In this document: piece by piece, positions 24,938-34,307 of the stretch
How the letters are laid out: every line of letters starts with the position of its first letter
Numbering within the stretch: the stretch's first letter is position 1
From: a virus
Length of the DNA: 49,719 nt
Virus record (IMG/VR): IMGVR_UViG_3300027905_000008
Location: 1 to 49,719 of that record
Reading direction: 5' to 3' (one strand)
Program-made: the position numbers and the translations under genes
The notes under the pieces: generated by a model
Databases searched by the model: none
Told to the model about the DNA's origin: nothing
The model's input: the letters and a program-made list of their open reading frames with translations, nothing else

Positions 24938-24969
24938 GGCGCAACGAGCGCACCACGACCTGACCGCTG

Positions 24970-24975
24970 CGTCAA
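24970..24975 (-). promoter_or_regulatory. TTGACG box
   Basis: Minus-strand TTGACG, 32 nt from ATG 24937. It has the same spacing as the other CTTGAC boxes but lacks the leading C. No convincing -10 hexamer is seen. Confidence 0.3.
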
Positions 24976-24992
24976 TTTGCAACTACTAACAA

Positions 24993-25019
24993 ATTACTGA
25001 TTCGTGACGAATTAGTAAT
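24993..25019. other. 27-bp dyad after the portal gene
   Basis: ATTACTGATTCGT-g-ACGAATTAGTAAT: two 13-bp arms with one mismatch around a single central base, touching the portal stop codon. It is AT-rich in GC-rich surroundings. On the minus strand TTTGTTAG follows. It could be a weak terminator or a protein-binding operator before the TTGACG box. Confidence 0.55.
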
Positions 25020-27259
25020 CAGGCCGCCTTCTTTGGCGTATTGACCTGGGTCATCTGGGCCCCAAAGGGTGACGACGCGGCGGCCGTGGCCCCCCCGACG
25101 GGCTCTGGCGCCTGGCCAGTTCCGCCCGGAGTTGCCCCCATCGGTGCCGGCAGACCCAGCGGCGCCGGCATGATCTTGATAACGTCGTCGGGATTGACGG
25201 CCGGAGCCAAGATGCGCAACTGGGCGCGGTACAGAGGCGCCACGAAGGCCTGAACCTGAGGCGGCGTGTTCAGGTAGTAGTCCTTGACGAGCGCAATGGC
25301 CTGGGCCGAGAGCTGAAGAATCTGCTGGTTCTTGTGCGTCGTGAGTTCGATCTGGCAGCGGAACTTTAGCCCGCGCACGTCCTCTCCGCTTATGTGGTCT
25401 ATCCCGGCCGTGTTGCCCTCCAAATAGTCGAAGGCTTCCTCGGCATCCAGGTTGGCCAGTGTCACGTCGACCTCGCGGGTCACGATGTTCCCCAACGGCT
25501 CGGCGAGGTCCTCGATGATCGGGGCGAAGAGTTCGTCGCCCGACTGCTCTATCTGCATGATCCCCGTGGCCAGCTTCGCAGACTGGAGGCCCGCCGCCTG
25601 GTTGTCGTTGGCGTTGGTGACGCCGGACTCATTCATGGCGAGCTGCATGAAGAACTGCACAAGCGTCTGGAACTGGTCGAACTTCATGTCCTCCATGCGG
25701 ACGACCTCGACAATATCCTCGGCCTTCATGCCCGGCTTCTTGGTGTACGTCTGTCCGAAGCCCATCTTCAGGTTCCCGTCACGATCGCCCTCGAGCGTGT
25801 TCTTGGGCGACCAGAGTATAACCTTGCCCGAGCGGCTGTTCTCGAAGTTCCAGCGGTTGACCATCAGGTCGGTTATCGTCTGGTAGGACTCGAAGAGTTC
25901 CATGATGCCGAGGCCGTACCAGCGGCCCTCGATCCCGTTCACGCGCACTATCTCGATGGGCCTTAGGCCATCCGTCGTGATATTCGCAACGTGGTCATAG
26001 AAGATGGGCTTCCGGCTGTTGCGGTCGCAGATCAGCATGATGTTCTCGGCCACGCCGTCCCCGTTGGCGTCGTACCACATGTAGAACTCAATGAACTCGG
26101 CGACCGGCCCGGACGACTCGCCGGCTTGGGACGGCATCGGCGTGAAGTTCTCGTTGGGACGGATGGCCATGTTGACCGCGGCCTTGGACGCCGCCGTGTT
26201 GTTGTCTAGGGCCTGAACGAGCGCGATCATCTTCTTGCCCGCCTCGTCGCGCCCCGCTTGGTTGTTGTCGACCATCCCGCGCTTCACGATCAGGTCGACG
26301 AACTCCATGACCTGCTTGTCGTAGATGTGGCAGATGCAGTCGGCCTCCTGGACGTTCGGTGCCGTCAGCGGGCACAGGAAGTCCTTGTAGAATATCGGCT
26401 CCGTCTTGGCGCCTTCAAATAGGACCTGGCGCTTGTTGAGCGGCATCTTCTGGAAAACCGGCGCCGCGGGCCTAGGCGTAATCATGTCGCGCGCCAAGTA
26501 CTCCTGATCGGTGCCCTCGTCCTCGTTGCGCTGCCACTGGTCCTCTTGGCTGATCGTGTTGCCGTCATCCCCCAGCACGGCCTTGCCCTCGACGTCCACC
26601 AAGACCTGAGCCTCTGTGTCGAATATCTGGTCGCGGACGACGTAGGCCGTCTTCATGGCCACTTCGCCCAAGATAAGGGCTTGGGAGATGCCGCGGCCAA
26701 GGTTGCCCTTTGTGTTCGCCTCGCGGGCCTTGAAGCGGCAGTACCGCTCGATCCTCTCGGCCTGATCCGCCTCGAGCTGGTCGCCGGTGCCCGGAGTGGG
26801 GTCCACCGAAAGCCACGGCTCGGACCCGAAGAAGTTCTTCTTTGCCCGCGCGATCATCTGGCGCGTTATCCGGCGCGACAGAGGGACCACGATGTTCGAC
26901 TGCATGAAGATGTTGTCGACCCCCATCGTCCACGGGCGCCACGAAACGTCGTTCATGAAGGACGCCTCGAAGCGACTCCTCTTGCCAAGGAACGTGCTGG
27001 CTTGGAGGAAGCCCTGGGCGGCCGACTGCATGTTCGGGGATGGCGCCAGATTGGCCCACCACGTCGGCTGCAACGTCTGGTCGCGCCCGAGTTCGTTGGA
27101 GATGCCGCGTTCGCGGTTGAAGGCGTGCTCGATCATCCGGTCCTCCTGCTCGCGCGTCAGCTTGAGCGGCGTCTGGAACGGGACCTGCGGGGTGGCTGGG
27201 TCTGGCGGACCCACCGCGGCTGCCGTCTCATGGATGAATTCTGCTGTCGGCGAGTCCAT
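25019..27259 (-). CDS. Portal protein
   Basis: A 746-residue protein of podovirus portal size. Recognisable portal features: an N-terminal stretch around SRRITRQMIARAKKNFFGSEPWLSVDPT, LEADQAERIERYCRFKA, then VAEFIEFYMWYDANGDGVAENIMLICDRNSRKPIFYDH. These are followed by RWYGLGIMELFESYQTITDLMVNRWNFENSRSGKVILW (the WYGxGxxEL…Q motif) and a long helix with QLAMNESGVTNANDNQAAGLQSAKLATGIMQIEQ. The last ~60 residues are Pro/Gly/Ala-rich. It forms the dodecameric ring through which DNA enters. It lies directly downstream of the giant virion gene, with a 40-nt gap. Confidence 0.88.
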   Translation of the reverse strand: MDSPTAEFIHETAAAVGPPDPATPQVPFQTPLKLTREQEDRMIEHAFNRERGISNELGRDQTLQPTWWANLAPSPNMQSAAQGFLQASTFLGKRSRFEASFMNDVSWRPWTMGVDNIFMQSNIVVPLSRRITRQMIARAKKNFFGSEPWLSVDPTPGTGDQLEADQAERIERYCRFKAREANTKGNLGRGISQALILGEVAMKTAYVVRDQIFDTEAQVLVDVEGKAVLGDDGNTISQEDQWQRNEDEGTDQEYLARDMITPRPAAPVFQKMPLNKRQVLFEGAKTEPIFYKDFLCPLTAPNVQEADCICHIYDKQVMEFVDLIVKRGMVDNNQAGRDEAGKKMIALVQALDNNTAASKAAVNMAIRPNENFTPMPSQAGESSGPVAEFIEFYMWYDANGDGVAENIMLICDRNSRKPIFYDHVANITTDGLRPIEIVRVNGIEGRWYGLGIMELFESYQTITDLMVNRWNFENSRSGKVILWSPKNTLEGDRDGNLKMGFGQTYTKKPGMKAEDIVEVVRMEDMKFDQFQTLVQFFMQLAMNESGVTNANDNQAAGLQSAKLATGIMQIEQSGDELFAPIIEDLAEPLGNIVTREVDVTLANLDAEEAFDYLEGNTAGIDHISGEDVRGLKFRCQIELTTHKNQQILQLSAQAIALVKDYYLNTPPQVQAFVAPLYRAQLRILAPAVNPDDVIKIMPAPLGLPAPMGATPGGTGQAPEPVGGATAAASSPFGAQMTQVNTPKKAA

Positions 27260-27299
27260 TGGATTTGGTCGTTATACGGCTGCGTTACCGGAAAGCGAG

Positions 27300-30200
27300 T
27301 TATCGCTGCGGGGCATTGTGGGAGGCCATTCGGGTAATTGTCTCCCGCACGGCAGCGTGGGACTGTTCCTCGATGCGCCGCACTTCCTTCTGGACGTCGG
27401 CATCCTTCATGCCGTGGAAACGCGGCAAGAGTGATTGGAGCTGAGACTTGATGCGCTGGCCGGAGACCTGCCGGTAGGTGGCGTATTCCTTGTCCGTCAT
27501 CTGCCGGTTGCCTATCTTCGTGTCCCTGGGGGGCTCGGAAATGGCGATGTTCCTGCGGTTTAGCTCCTGGCGTAGAGGATCGGCTTTCTCGGGGCTGAAG
27601 AAACGCTGCGTCGGCGTGTACGTGATTGGATCTCCGAGGGCATCCGTGCGCACTTCGCCGCCGCGCCGGACGAACGGGATCTGCTGTTTCGCAAGCTCGC
27701 CGGGAGTTGAGGCCTCCCGTTGGCGCGGGTCGAGCGCCTGGTCTATCTGGCGCACGATTCCCGGGACAACGGTGCTCGCCGTTGTAGCCATGAGGAAGCG
27801 ACCAACCTTGCCCGCGGAGGTCTTGCCCCCCGCGAAATCCGCGAGATTCGACAACCCCTCTAGCATCGGCGTATCCATGATGCCGCGCATCGAGGCACCT
27901 ACGGCATCCGCCACGCGGCTCCCCAGCAGCATCTCGTCGGGGCGTCTCTCAAATCGCAAGGCATCGGCCACGTTGCCCGCCACAGACAGCGGCACGGCAA
28001 GCGGCGTGTACATGTAGTTGTACCACTTGTCGCCTATCTTGACGGAGTGCGGCCTCCAGCCGGTCTGCTGGAGCTGCATCTTGCGGGCGTAGTCCTTGGG
28101 GCCCTCACCGGACACATCGAAGTAGTGCTTGGCCTCCTTGGAGCGGTCGGCGTGGCGCGAAACGGCCTGCTGAACCAAGCCTCCCATGAGAAGACTGCCG
28201 GCCACGCTCTTGATCGCAAGCCGCGTGCGATCGTCGGCGGTCATCGCCACAGACTCTCCGGTTGCACCGCGCGTGCCTATGGCAGCCCGCTTCAACCCGA
28301 CGGGCGTATAGTTGAGCGACTCGTTCAGGAGATTGGTAGGGATGCGGATGAACGGCAGGAACGGCTTCAGTATGGGGATTCCCGCCACCTTGACCTTGTT
28401 GTTGATGGCGTCTTGCAGGACGCGGTACACGATCCCGAGAACGCCGGTCGGCTCCTGCTTGTAGACCGCCTGCTCGCCGAATGCGTGCGCTGCGGCCTGT
28501 CCCTCAGGCATCGTGGCGGCGCGGTGTTCCTGGACAAGCTGGGCAATCCTGAGACCCGCATCCGATCCCTTGAAGCCCTCGGCCTCGGCACGGGCCTTGA
28601 ACATGGCAAACTGGTTGGCGCTCACCCCAAGCGTTTCCTTGACCTTGGAGGCCAATTCCGCGCCCTTGTACTGGCCCTCCAGAAGCTTCGTGGCCGCGAG
28701 CTTGGCGTAGGCTTCGCGGGCGGGCGCGTAAAAGAACGCCTCGAGGGCCCTGAAGGCCCGTGGCACGTACTTCATGACGGCCGGGTAAGGGGCCTTGACA
28801 GACTCGAGCGTGCTGATCTGGTACGGGGCGCCTTCGCCCTTGGTCTGACCGCCCTTGAGTGGGTTGTAGCCCACGGCGCCCTTGCCCTCGGACATGACGC
28901 CCTTGGCCCGGGTAAGACCCTCGCCGAGGCCGGACAGCCAGCCGCTCACGATGTCCCCGACGTGCGCCGGATTTGCCGCAATGGCCGTGGCCATCTGTGC
29001 ACTCCCGTTGGCTATGTCACCAAGCGTCTTAACGGGCACCGCTGTCGACAGCATGTGGGCGTACCACAGGCTGCTCCCGACGTCGATTGCCCTCTGCCAA
29101 CGGCTCGGCTCCTTGGCGCGGTGGATTGCCGTCGCCAGATCGAGCGTGGCACGGGCCTTGCCAGCCGGATCTGCGGCTGTCGAAACAGCGTCCGCCAGCT
29201 TGCCGATCTTTTCCAGCGTCTCGGGCTTGGCCTCGGGTAGATGCAACTCACGGACAACCGCGTCATGGACGTCGGCACGCGAGAGCGCCCCAAGGTTGTT
29301 CAGCGAAACGGCCTTGTCGACCGCGTTGAACACCTTCTTGGCACGCAGCGAATTGGTGAAGCGGTTCTTGAGCGCCGTCAGCGCCTTCTCGCGCTCCTCG
29401 GCGTACATCGCCTTGGCCCTGTCCGTGAGATCGCTGGCAAGTCGAGTGGCGTCGGCGCCCGTGATGCCTGCGTCTTTGACGAGCGCATCGGCAATGTCGC
29501 CTGCCGTGGAATCGCTCTTCGACAGGTGCTCTCGTGCAATTTGCACGGCGCGCACCCCCATCGCCTTGTGGGCCTCCTTGATGGCCTTTGTGAGCAGCCT
29601 GTCAGAATACGGACGAAGCCCCATATTCGCCAGTTCCGTGTCAATGAGATCGAGCGCTGGGCTGCCCTCGCCGTAGCGCTTCTCAAACTCGGCGCGCACC
29701 GTCGTCAGGACATCCGCATACTTTTCCTTGTTGTCCACGGCTTCCTTGAGCATGTCGGCGGCCGTGGGCGGCGGTGTCTCGGCGCCGGGCTTTTCGGGCA
29801 GGAGCGGCTTAATGCGGGCGCGCATCTCCGCAACGATCCTGTTCGTGAACTCCTTGAGCGGGGCCTGTTCTTTCGGCGGCTCGGCGGTTGATTCAACCAA
29901 AGCGACCATGCGATCCGTCGCGCTCTCGCGGTACTGGTCCCAGATCGTCTTGTCGACAGGCACCTCGCGCCCGAGCGCCTTGTTGAGATCGCGCGTCGCA
30001 CGGTCTATCGCCTTCTGCTTCGCTTCGTCCATGGCCTTCTGGGCGTCATCTAGGGCCTTCTGCCCGTCACCCCCGAGCTTCTTCTCCTGGGCGGCCTGGA
30101 CGTCCGAAATATGCTCGTCGACAGCCGCGGTCTTCACGTTGCGCTTGAGTTGGGCATACATGGCGATCTGCTGGCCGACCTCTGTCCCGCCTGGCGCTAT

Positions 30201-33200
30201 GCGGCTTGAGATGGCCTGACGCTCGCGGAGGGCCTTGGCCTTCTCTGGGCCAGACTTGGCATTGAAGAATTTCTCGTCAGCAGCCTCGATCGAGCGGACA
30301 TGGATCGCGCTCTTGACCGGCAGCGGAACACCGTCGTCGGCCTTGGACATCGAAATGTCCATCGCCTTCTCCGGCCCGTGTTCCTTGATGATCGCATCGG
30401 CCGCCTCTAGATCGGGCTCCTGCGGGCGTCTCTCAAAGGTCTGCCTCACGATGGCCGCATTCCTCTCACGCTCCGTGTCCGGCAGGCTGCGGAAGAAGCG
30501 TCCCTTCTGGCCGGGCACGGGCTGCGGCTTGTTCGGCACGGGTGGAGCGCCGCGCCCCTCGGCGGACTTGCTCACGCGATCCCATATGGCTTGCAAGTGG
30601 GGCTTAACCGCCTCCCCGAAATCCTTTATCATCTGGGTTGACCATGCGCCAAATTCCCGCAGGCCCCGCTCGAAATGCGCGGTGCCCTTGACGAACGCAG
30701 CCGCAAGGATCTGCGCGGCTTCGCCTGCGGCTCCCGGCTCGACCGCGCCAGCCTCGCCCTTCAGGTCCGTCCGGCCGCCCTTTCGCGCGGCGCGTTTGGC
30801 GAGCACCGCGTCCGCCCACTTCTCGGCCGTCGTACCCGAGACGACGCCGGTCTTGACCTGAGCCGAGACATCCTTGGGTAAGCCGAGTTCCATCTGTTCG
30901 GGCGGCTTGGCAGTAGCCGCAGTTTCACCAGTAGGCGCCTTTTCACTGGCGAGTGAAACTGCCTTCTCCGGTGAAATCATCTTCTCGACCGCGGCCAGCC
31001 GTTCGCGGACGCCAGCGACACGGGCGCGGCCCTTGGCCTCCGTCGCCGCATCGCCGCTCCCGGCCTGCTCGTGCGCCTGATCGAGTTGCGCCCGCAGCTT
31101 GTCCGCCACCGCCTCCAGCTTGGCGCGATGTACCGCCTCCGGCCCTACGGCTTCGGCATTACCGCCGGCTCGTTCTCCTCGGGGTGGTCCTCCCTGTACC
31201 TGCTCAGGTGCGCCTCGTGCGCCCGCATGTGGCTCTCGTGGTCCCTCATTGCCGCCTCGTGGTGCCTCATGTGGCTCTCGTGGGCCGCCATGTGCAGGTG
31301 GTGCTCCTCCTTCTCGTTGGGGACCGACGGCCCCCGGTGCAGGCTTCTCGCTACCGCTTCGTTTCCGTATGCGCTCATTTGATTTCTCTCCTGTGGCTGG
31401 TGCCTCCGTCTCAGGAGGCGTTGTGGTTGAAATTCCTTCACCCGGTACGGGAATACCCTGCTTCCGCAGTGTCTCGGCGCTCACCGTGCTGCCCTTGGGA
31501 TGGTCTGGGATGTCGTGCTTCAGGTTGTATAGGTCGATGCCCGGATCCCCCGGCTCGACGCCCTCTTGGTGGCCGATGAATGCGGCGTGCTCATTGGAGG
31601 GAAACTCCTTTCTTACCGCCCCCTCGGGCTTTGGAACAGCCGGCGCGTTTGGTGCTTCGACCCGCTCTTGCGGGCGTTCGACAGCACTACCGCGATTCTC
31701 TGCTTGTCCGCTCGGGCCTTCCCGAACTTCGCTTCCGTGTGCTGGTACGTTGGCCCCTTCCCGAACTCGCGGAAGTTCTGGGCTTGGACCTCTTTGCTCT
31801 TTCCCGGTAGTATTGGCATTGGATTTCGGTGTCTCTGCCGGCGGCGTTACCTGGCCCGCTGCTTCCGCAGCTTCGGCCGCCTGACCGGCATGGGTTTGTT
31901 TCTCGGCCTCTGTGCGTGGAATGGGTTCGTTGTGCGGCAGTTCAAGCGGCACGGCGGCGTTCGCCCCGGGCGTTCCGGGCTTGGCGACGTCGGCAGGCTT
32001 TGCCGGTTCCGCTGCCGGTTTCGCCCCGAGAATCTGCTCTCTCAGTCCAGGCGCCTCGCGGGTCTCCGGCTCTGCTTCCGCTGCCGGTTTCGCTGGGGGC
32101 GTCTCGGGCGTCTTTGGGGCCGTCTCCGGTCCCTTGGGAGGACCGCCCTTGGGGCCCTTGAGGCCCTTGGCGAGCCCGACGGTCCCGGCACCCGCGCCGG
32201 CGGTCATCGCGGCCTGTAGGACAACGCCAGCGACGGCTCGTGCGCGATCCGCCCGGGTGGATTTCGGGTCGGCCAGCACCTTCTTCGCCTCCTGATAGGC
32301 ATGGACCGTGCCCATGGCCCCTTGGGCGGTGAAGGTGCCCAGCGTCGCCGCCTGAGCGCCCCTTGCGGCGAGCGCCATCCGCGTGCCCTGAACGAGTGCG
32401 TCCTCGACTGCCCCGCCGCCTGCGGTGGCTGCCAAAAGGAGCACATTCTCGGGGGTCGAAAGCGAGGAGGCGAACTCATTGGCCGCGTCGATGATCCCGG
32501 CTGCCGTGCCCGTGCCCTGAGCCTTGGGGATCGTGAACAGGCTGCCCTTGGTCCCGGCGGCTTCGCTGCCGATCGCGGGAGGGGCCTTCTCTGGCTCGGT
32601 CGGGCCGTACCCGTGCGTGCCAAAGATCATCTTGAGGCGCTCGATCGGCGACGCCTTCTCCCAATCCCGGCCAAGGGTTGTCTGGCCCGGACGGGGCGGC
32701 GGCTGGTTCCCGGCCGGGGCACTCACCGGGATCGGCGCGACCGGCCCTGTCGGCTGCGCTGGTCGGGGAGGGGGCGGCTTGGGCGTCGTGTCCTCGTTCC
32801 CCGCAGGCACCGCGCCGGGCGCTGTGATCGGTCCCGGGGCCGCCGGCAGTGGTCGATTCTGGGCAAGGTTTTGAGCCACCTTGCCATGAAATCCGATGGC
32901 GTCGAACAACTGTTGCTTCTTGGCCAGAATGCTCTGGAGGGTCGCATCGGTATCCGGGTTCAAGGCCTGTGCCTTGATGATAGCCCGGCGTTCTGCCTCG
33001 AGGAAGGTTGTCGCATGGTATTCGGCCGTCGCCCGGTGAAGGCTCACCTCCATGTTGGCCTGCCGGTTCGCCCAATAGAGTTGGCCGCCTGGCTGCACCG
33101 AGTCCCATGCCTTGCCAGCCTGATCGTCGATCGCCTGCTTCTGCGCCTGTAACGCGGCGACCTGCGCATGAAGGCCCTGATTGGCCGGCGTGGGCTTCGC

Positions 33201-34268
33201 ACCGATGGACAAGAATCCGCCGGCTTCCTCGTTGAACTTCGGGTCGGCCGACAGCGCGTCGATCCGCGCCTGTAGCGGAGTGGTATCGAATTCGCTGCCG
33301 GGTTGCGGCACGCCGTTGCGGTCGAACTTCGCCTGCGCGGTCTCGAAATCGTCCTTGGCCTGATCGGCGTGCATCTGGATCGGGATGATCGCCTCCTTCC
33401 ATTGGGCCGAATTGCGTGCGCCGACCGCGCGGATCGCGGCACGCGCCGTCTGGATGTTCGGGCTATTGGCCAAGTCTTCGGCCCTGCCGGCCGGGACGGT
33501 CGATCCATCCTTCTTTCGCCAATACATCTGCTCGTCAGTGATGTCCGGGCTCGCCTCAAGCGGAAGCGCCTTCGTCTGCTTCTGGTGGAACCTGTCGTAC
33601 ATCTCCTGCACAGGCGTCCCCTTGGCGTCCACCGCATCCCGCCACGGAACCTCGTGGTACAGCGGCCGCCCGCTCGCCGTGTCCATCAGCGGCTCCCATG
33701 TCCCGGTCGCCTCGTTCTTATACATCTGCTGGCCGTTGCCACGCAACTGCGCCTCACGCTGGGCCTGCACGTCGCGCTGGTATTCCTGTTGGGCGCCTAT
33801 CGCATCCCGGCGCGCCTGCAATGTCTCTTGATCCGACTGGCGCTCGGCCCGCTGGTAGTGCTCGGCCGGCGTCGCCGGCATCTCGAACGACGTCTTGAAC
33901 GGGTTCTGTTCGGACCAGTCTTTTGCGAATGCCTCATCCGCCTGCTTGTGGGCGGCCGCATAACGCTCCTCCTGCGACGGCTCTTCATACGGCTCGGGCG
34001 CTACCGGGGCGGGGGCCGCGGCCGGTGCCGGCGGCTTGTAGCCTGCCGACGGAGTCCCAAATCCCTGTGCCGCAAACTGACGGGTAATATCAGCCGGCGT
34101 CTGCGTACCCGTGGGCATCACCGGGGCTGGTTGCGCCGGGGCCTCGGCTGGCTCCGCTTGGGTCTCTGGCTTTTCTGGCGCGGGCTGCGCCGGCGCCTTC
34201 TCGGGCTGCGGCGTCAGTTCCTCGCCCGGATCAACCTCGCGGTCGGCGGGATCGTTGGAAGACGGCAT
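27300..34268 (-). CDS. Giant virion protein (2322 residues), probable DNA-ejection or internal protein
   Basis: This continuous 2322-codon frame starts at MPSSNDPADREVDPGEEL. Parts in order: Pro/Glu/Ala linker (1-110); charged helices (110-560); a hydrophobic helical block (about 600-700, LLLAATAGGGAVEDALVQG…VVLQAAMTAGAGAGTVGLAKG); a low-complexity zone (~750-1060) with a short ordered island (HAAFIGHQEGVEPGDPGIDLYNLKH); long charged helices (1060-1720); and a second hydrophobic half (~1720-2050, SSLWYAHMLSTAVPVKTLGD, AGSLLMGGLVQQAV). The size, helical content and place between portal and terminase suit large internal or ejection proteins. No RNA polymerase, lysozyme or protease motif is seen. 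Two other genes lie out of frame within it. Confidence 0.75.
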   Translation of the reverse strand: MPSSNDPADREVDPGEELTPQPEKAPAQPAPEKPETQAEPAEAPAQPAPVMPTGTQTPADITRQFAAQGFGTPSAGYKPPAPAAAPAPVAPEPYEEPSQEERYAAAHKQADEAFAKDWSEQNPFKTSFEMPATPAEHYQRAERQSDQETLQARRDAIGAQQEYQRDVQAQREAQLRGNGQQMYKNEATGTWEPLMDTASGRPLYHEVPWRDAVDAKGTPVQEMYDRFHQKQTKALPLEASPDITDEQMYWRKKDGSTVPAGRAEDLANSPNIQTARAAIRAVGARNSAQWKEAIIPIQMHADQAKDDFETAQAKFDRNGVPQPGSEFDTTPLQARIDALSADPKFNEEAGGFLSIGAKPTPANQGLHAQVAALQAQKQAIDDQAGKAWDSVQPGGQLYWANRQANMEVSLHRATAEYHATTFLEAERRAIIKAQALNPDTDATLQSILAKKQQLFDAIGFHGKVAQNLAQNRPLPAAPGPITAPGAVPAGNEDTTPKPPPPRPAQPTGPVAPIPVSAPAGNQPPPRPGQTTLGRDWEKASPIERLKMIFGTHGYGPTEPEKAPPAIGSEAAGTKGSLFTIPKAQGTGTAAGIIDAANEFASSLSTPENVLLLAATAGGGAVEDALVQGTRMALAARGAQAATLGTFTAQGAMGTVHAYQEAKKVLADPKSTRADRARAVAGVVLQAAMTAGAGAGTVGLAKGLKGPKGGPPKGPETAPKTPETPPAKPAAEAEPETREAPGLREQILGAKPAAEPAKPADVAKPGTPGANAAVPLELPHNEPIPRTEAEKQTHAGQAAEAAEAAGQVTPPAETPKSNANTTGKEQRGPSPELPRVREGANVPAHGSEVREGPSGQAENRGSAVERPQERVEAPNAPAVPKPEGAVRKEFPSNEHAAFIGHQEGVEPGDPGIDLYNLKHDIPDHPKGSTVSAETLRKQGIPVPGEGISTTTPPETEAPATGEKSNERIRKRSGSEKPAPGAVGPQREGGAPPAHGGPREPHEAPRGGNEGPREPHAGARGAPEQVQGGPPRGERAGGNAEAVGPEAVHRAKLEAVADKLRAQLDQAHEQAGSGDAATEAKGRARVAGVRERLAAVEKMISPEKAVSLASEKAPTGETAATAKPPEQMELGLPKDVSAQVKTGVVSGTTAEKWADAVLAKRAARKGGRTDLKGEAGAVEPGAAGEAAQILAAAFVKGTAHFERGLREFGAWSTQMIKDFGEAVKPHLQAIWDRVSKSAEGRGAPPVPNKPQPVPGQKGRFFRSLPDTERERNAAIVRQTFERRPQEPDLEAADAIIKEHGPEKAMDISMSKADDGVPLPVKSAIHVRSIEAADEKFFNAKSGPEKAKALRERQAISSRIAPGGTEVGQQIAMYAQLKRNVKTAAVDEHISDVQAAQEKKLGGDGQKALDDAQKAMDEAKQKAIDRATRDLNKALGREVPVDKTIWDQYRESATDRMVALVESTAEPPKEQAPLKEFTNRIVAEMRARIKPLLPEKPGAETPPPTAADMLKEAVDNKEKYADVLTTVRAEFEKRYGEGSPALDLIDTELANMGLRPYSDRLLTKAIKEAHKAMGVRAVQIAREHLSKSDSTAGDIADALVKDAGITGADATRLASDLTDRAKAMYAEEREKALTALKNRFTNSLRAKKVFNAVDKAVSLNNLGALSRADVHDAVVRELHLPEAKPETLEKIGKLADAVSTAADPAGKARATLDLATAIHRAKEPSRWQRAIDVGSSLWYAHMLSTAVPVKTLGDIANGSAQMATAIAANPAHVGDIVSGWLSGLGEGLTRAKGVMSEGKGAVGYNPLKGGQTKGEGAPYQISTLESVKAPYPAVMKYVPRAFRALEAFFYAPAREAYAKLAATKLLEGQYKGAELASKVKETLGVSANQFAMFKARAEAEGFKGSDAGLRIAQLVQEHRAATMPEGQAAAHAFGEQAVYKQEPTGVLGIVYRVLQDAINNKVKVAGIPILKPFLPFIRIPTNLLNESLNYTPVGLKRAAIGTRGATGESVAMTADDRTRLAIKSVAGSLLMGGLVQQAVSRHADRSKEAKHYFDVSGEGPKDYARKMQLQQTGWRPHSVKIGDKWYNYMYTPLAVPLSVAGNVADALRFERRPDEMLLGSRVADAVGASMRGIMDTPMLEGLSNLADFAGGKTSAGKVGRFLMATTASTVVPGIVRQIDQALDPRQREASTPGELAKQQIPFVRRGGEVRTDALGDPITYTPTQRFFSPEKADPLRQELNRRNIAISEPPRDTKIGNRQMTDKEYATYRQVSGQRIKSQLQSLLPRFHGMKDADVQKEVRRIEEQSHAAVRETITRMASHNAPQR
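31145..31378 (-). CDS. Nested out-of-frame gene 2: His/Glu/Met-rich helical protein
   Basis: Lies inside the giant gene in another frame. ATG 31378 is preceded by AGGAG (31388-31392) with 9 nt spacing, a near-ideal ribosome binding site and rare here. The 77-residue product starts MSAYGNEAVARSLHRGPSVP and then repeats a helix unit (HMAAHESHMRHHEAAM, RDHESHMRAHEAHL) before an acidic tail. Counting by hand, 70 of its 77 codons end in G or C. The giant frame over the same DNA drops to about 40% and gives low-complexity GGPREPHEAPRGG. Function unknown; histidine-rich helices may bind metal. The repeat could also produce open frames by chance, which lowers certainty. Confidence 0.65.
   Translation of the reverse strand: MSAYGNEAVARSLHRGPSVPNEKEEHHLHMAAHESHMRHHEAAMRDHESHMRAHEAHLSRYREDHPEENEPAVMPKP
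31613..31819 (-). CDS. Nested out-of-frame gene 1: small phage protein (KSxE…KQRIAVxLSNARKSG)
   Basis: Lies inside the giant gene, in the same alternative frame as the gene at 31145. The 68-residue product (MPILPGKSKEVQAQNFREFG … GKARADKQRIAVVLSNARKSG) follows a pattern common in tiny phage proteins: KSKKxxxxNIxE…GxPxKQAVAIALSxARKxG. About 81% of its codons end in G or C by my count, against about 47% for the giant frame over the same bases. There the giant product is low-complexity (GPSPELPRVREGANVPAHG). No strong Shine-Dalgarno is seen. Function of the family is unknown. Confidence 0.65.
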   Translation of the reverse strand: MPILPGKSKEVQAQNFREFGKGPTYQHTEAKFGKARADKQRIAVVLSNARKSGSKHQTRRLFQSPRGR

Positions 34269-34275
34269 TTAGTCG

Positions 34276-34303
34276 TCCATACCGCCAAGTGTCCTGCTGT
34301 CAA
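34276..34303 (-). promoter_or_regulatory. Promoter TTGACA-N16-TATGGA for the giant gene
   Basis: TTGACA (34303-34298), 16-nt spacer, TATGGA (34281-34276), then 7 nt to ATG 34268. This is the best sigma-70-like match among the boxes. A start site 6-8 nt after the -10 would give a leaderless message; no Shine-Dalgarno is present. Confidence 0.55.
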
Positions 34304-34307
34304 ATTG

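Noticed and set aside
27300-34268. Giant protein as an N4-type virion RNA polymerase
   Set aside because: No polymerase catalytic motifs could be seen, and the length is below the ~3500 residues of N4 gp50.
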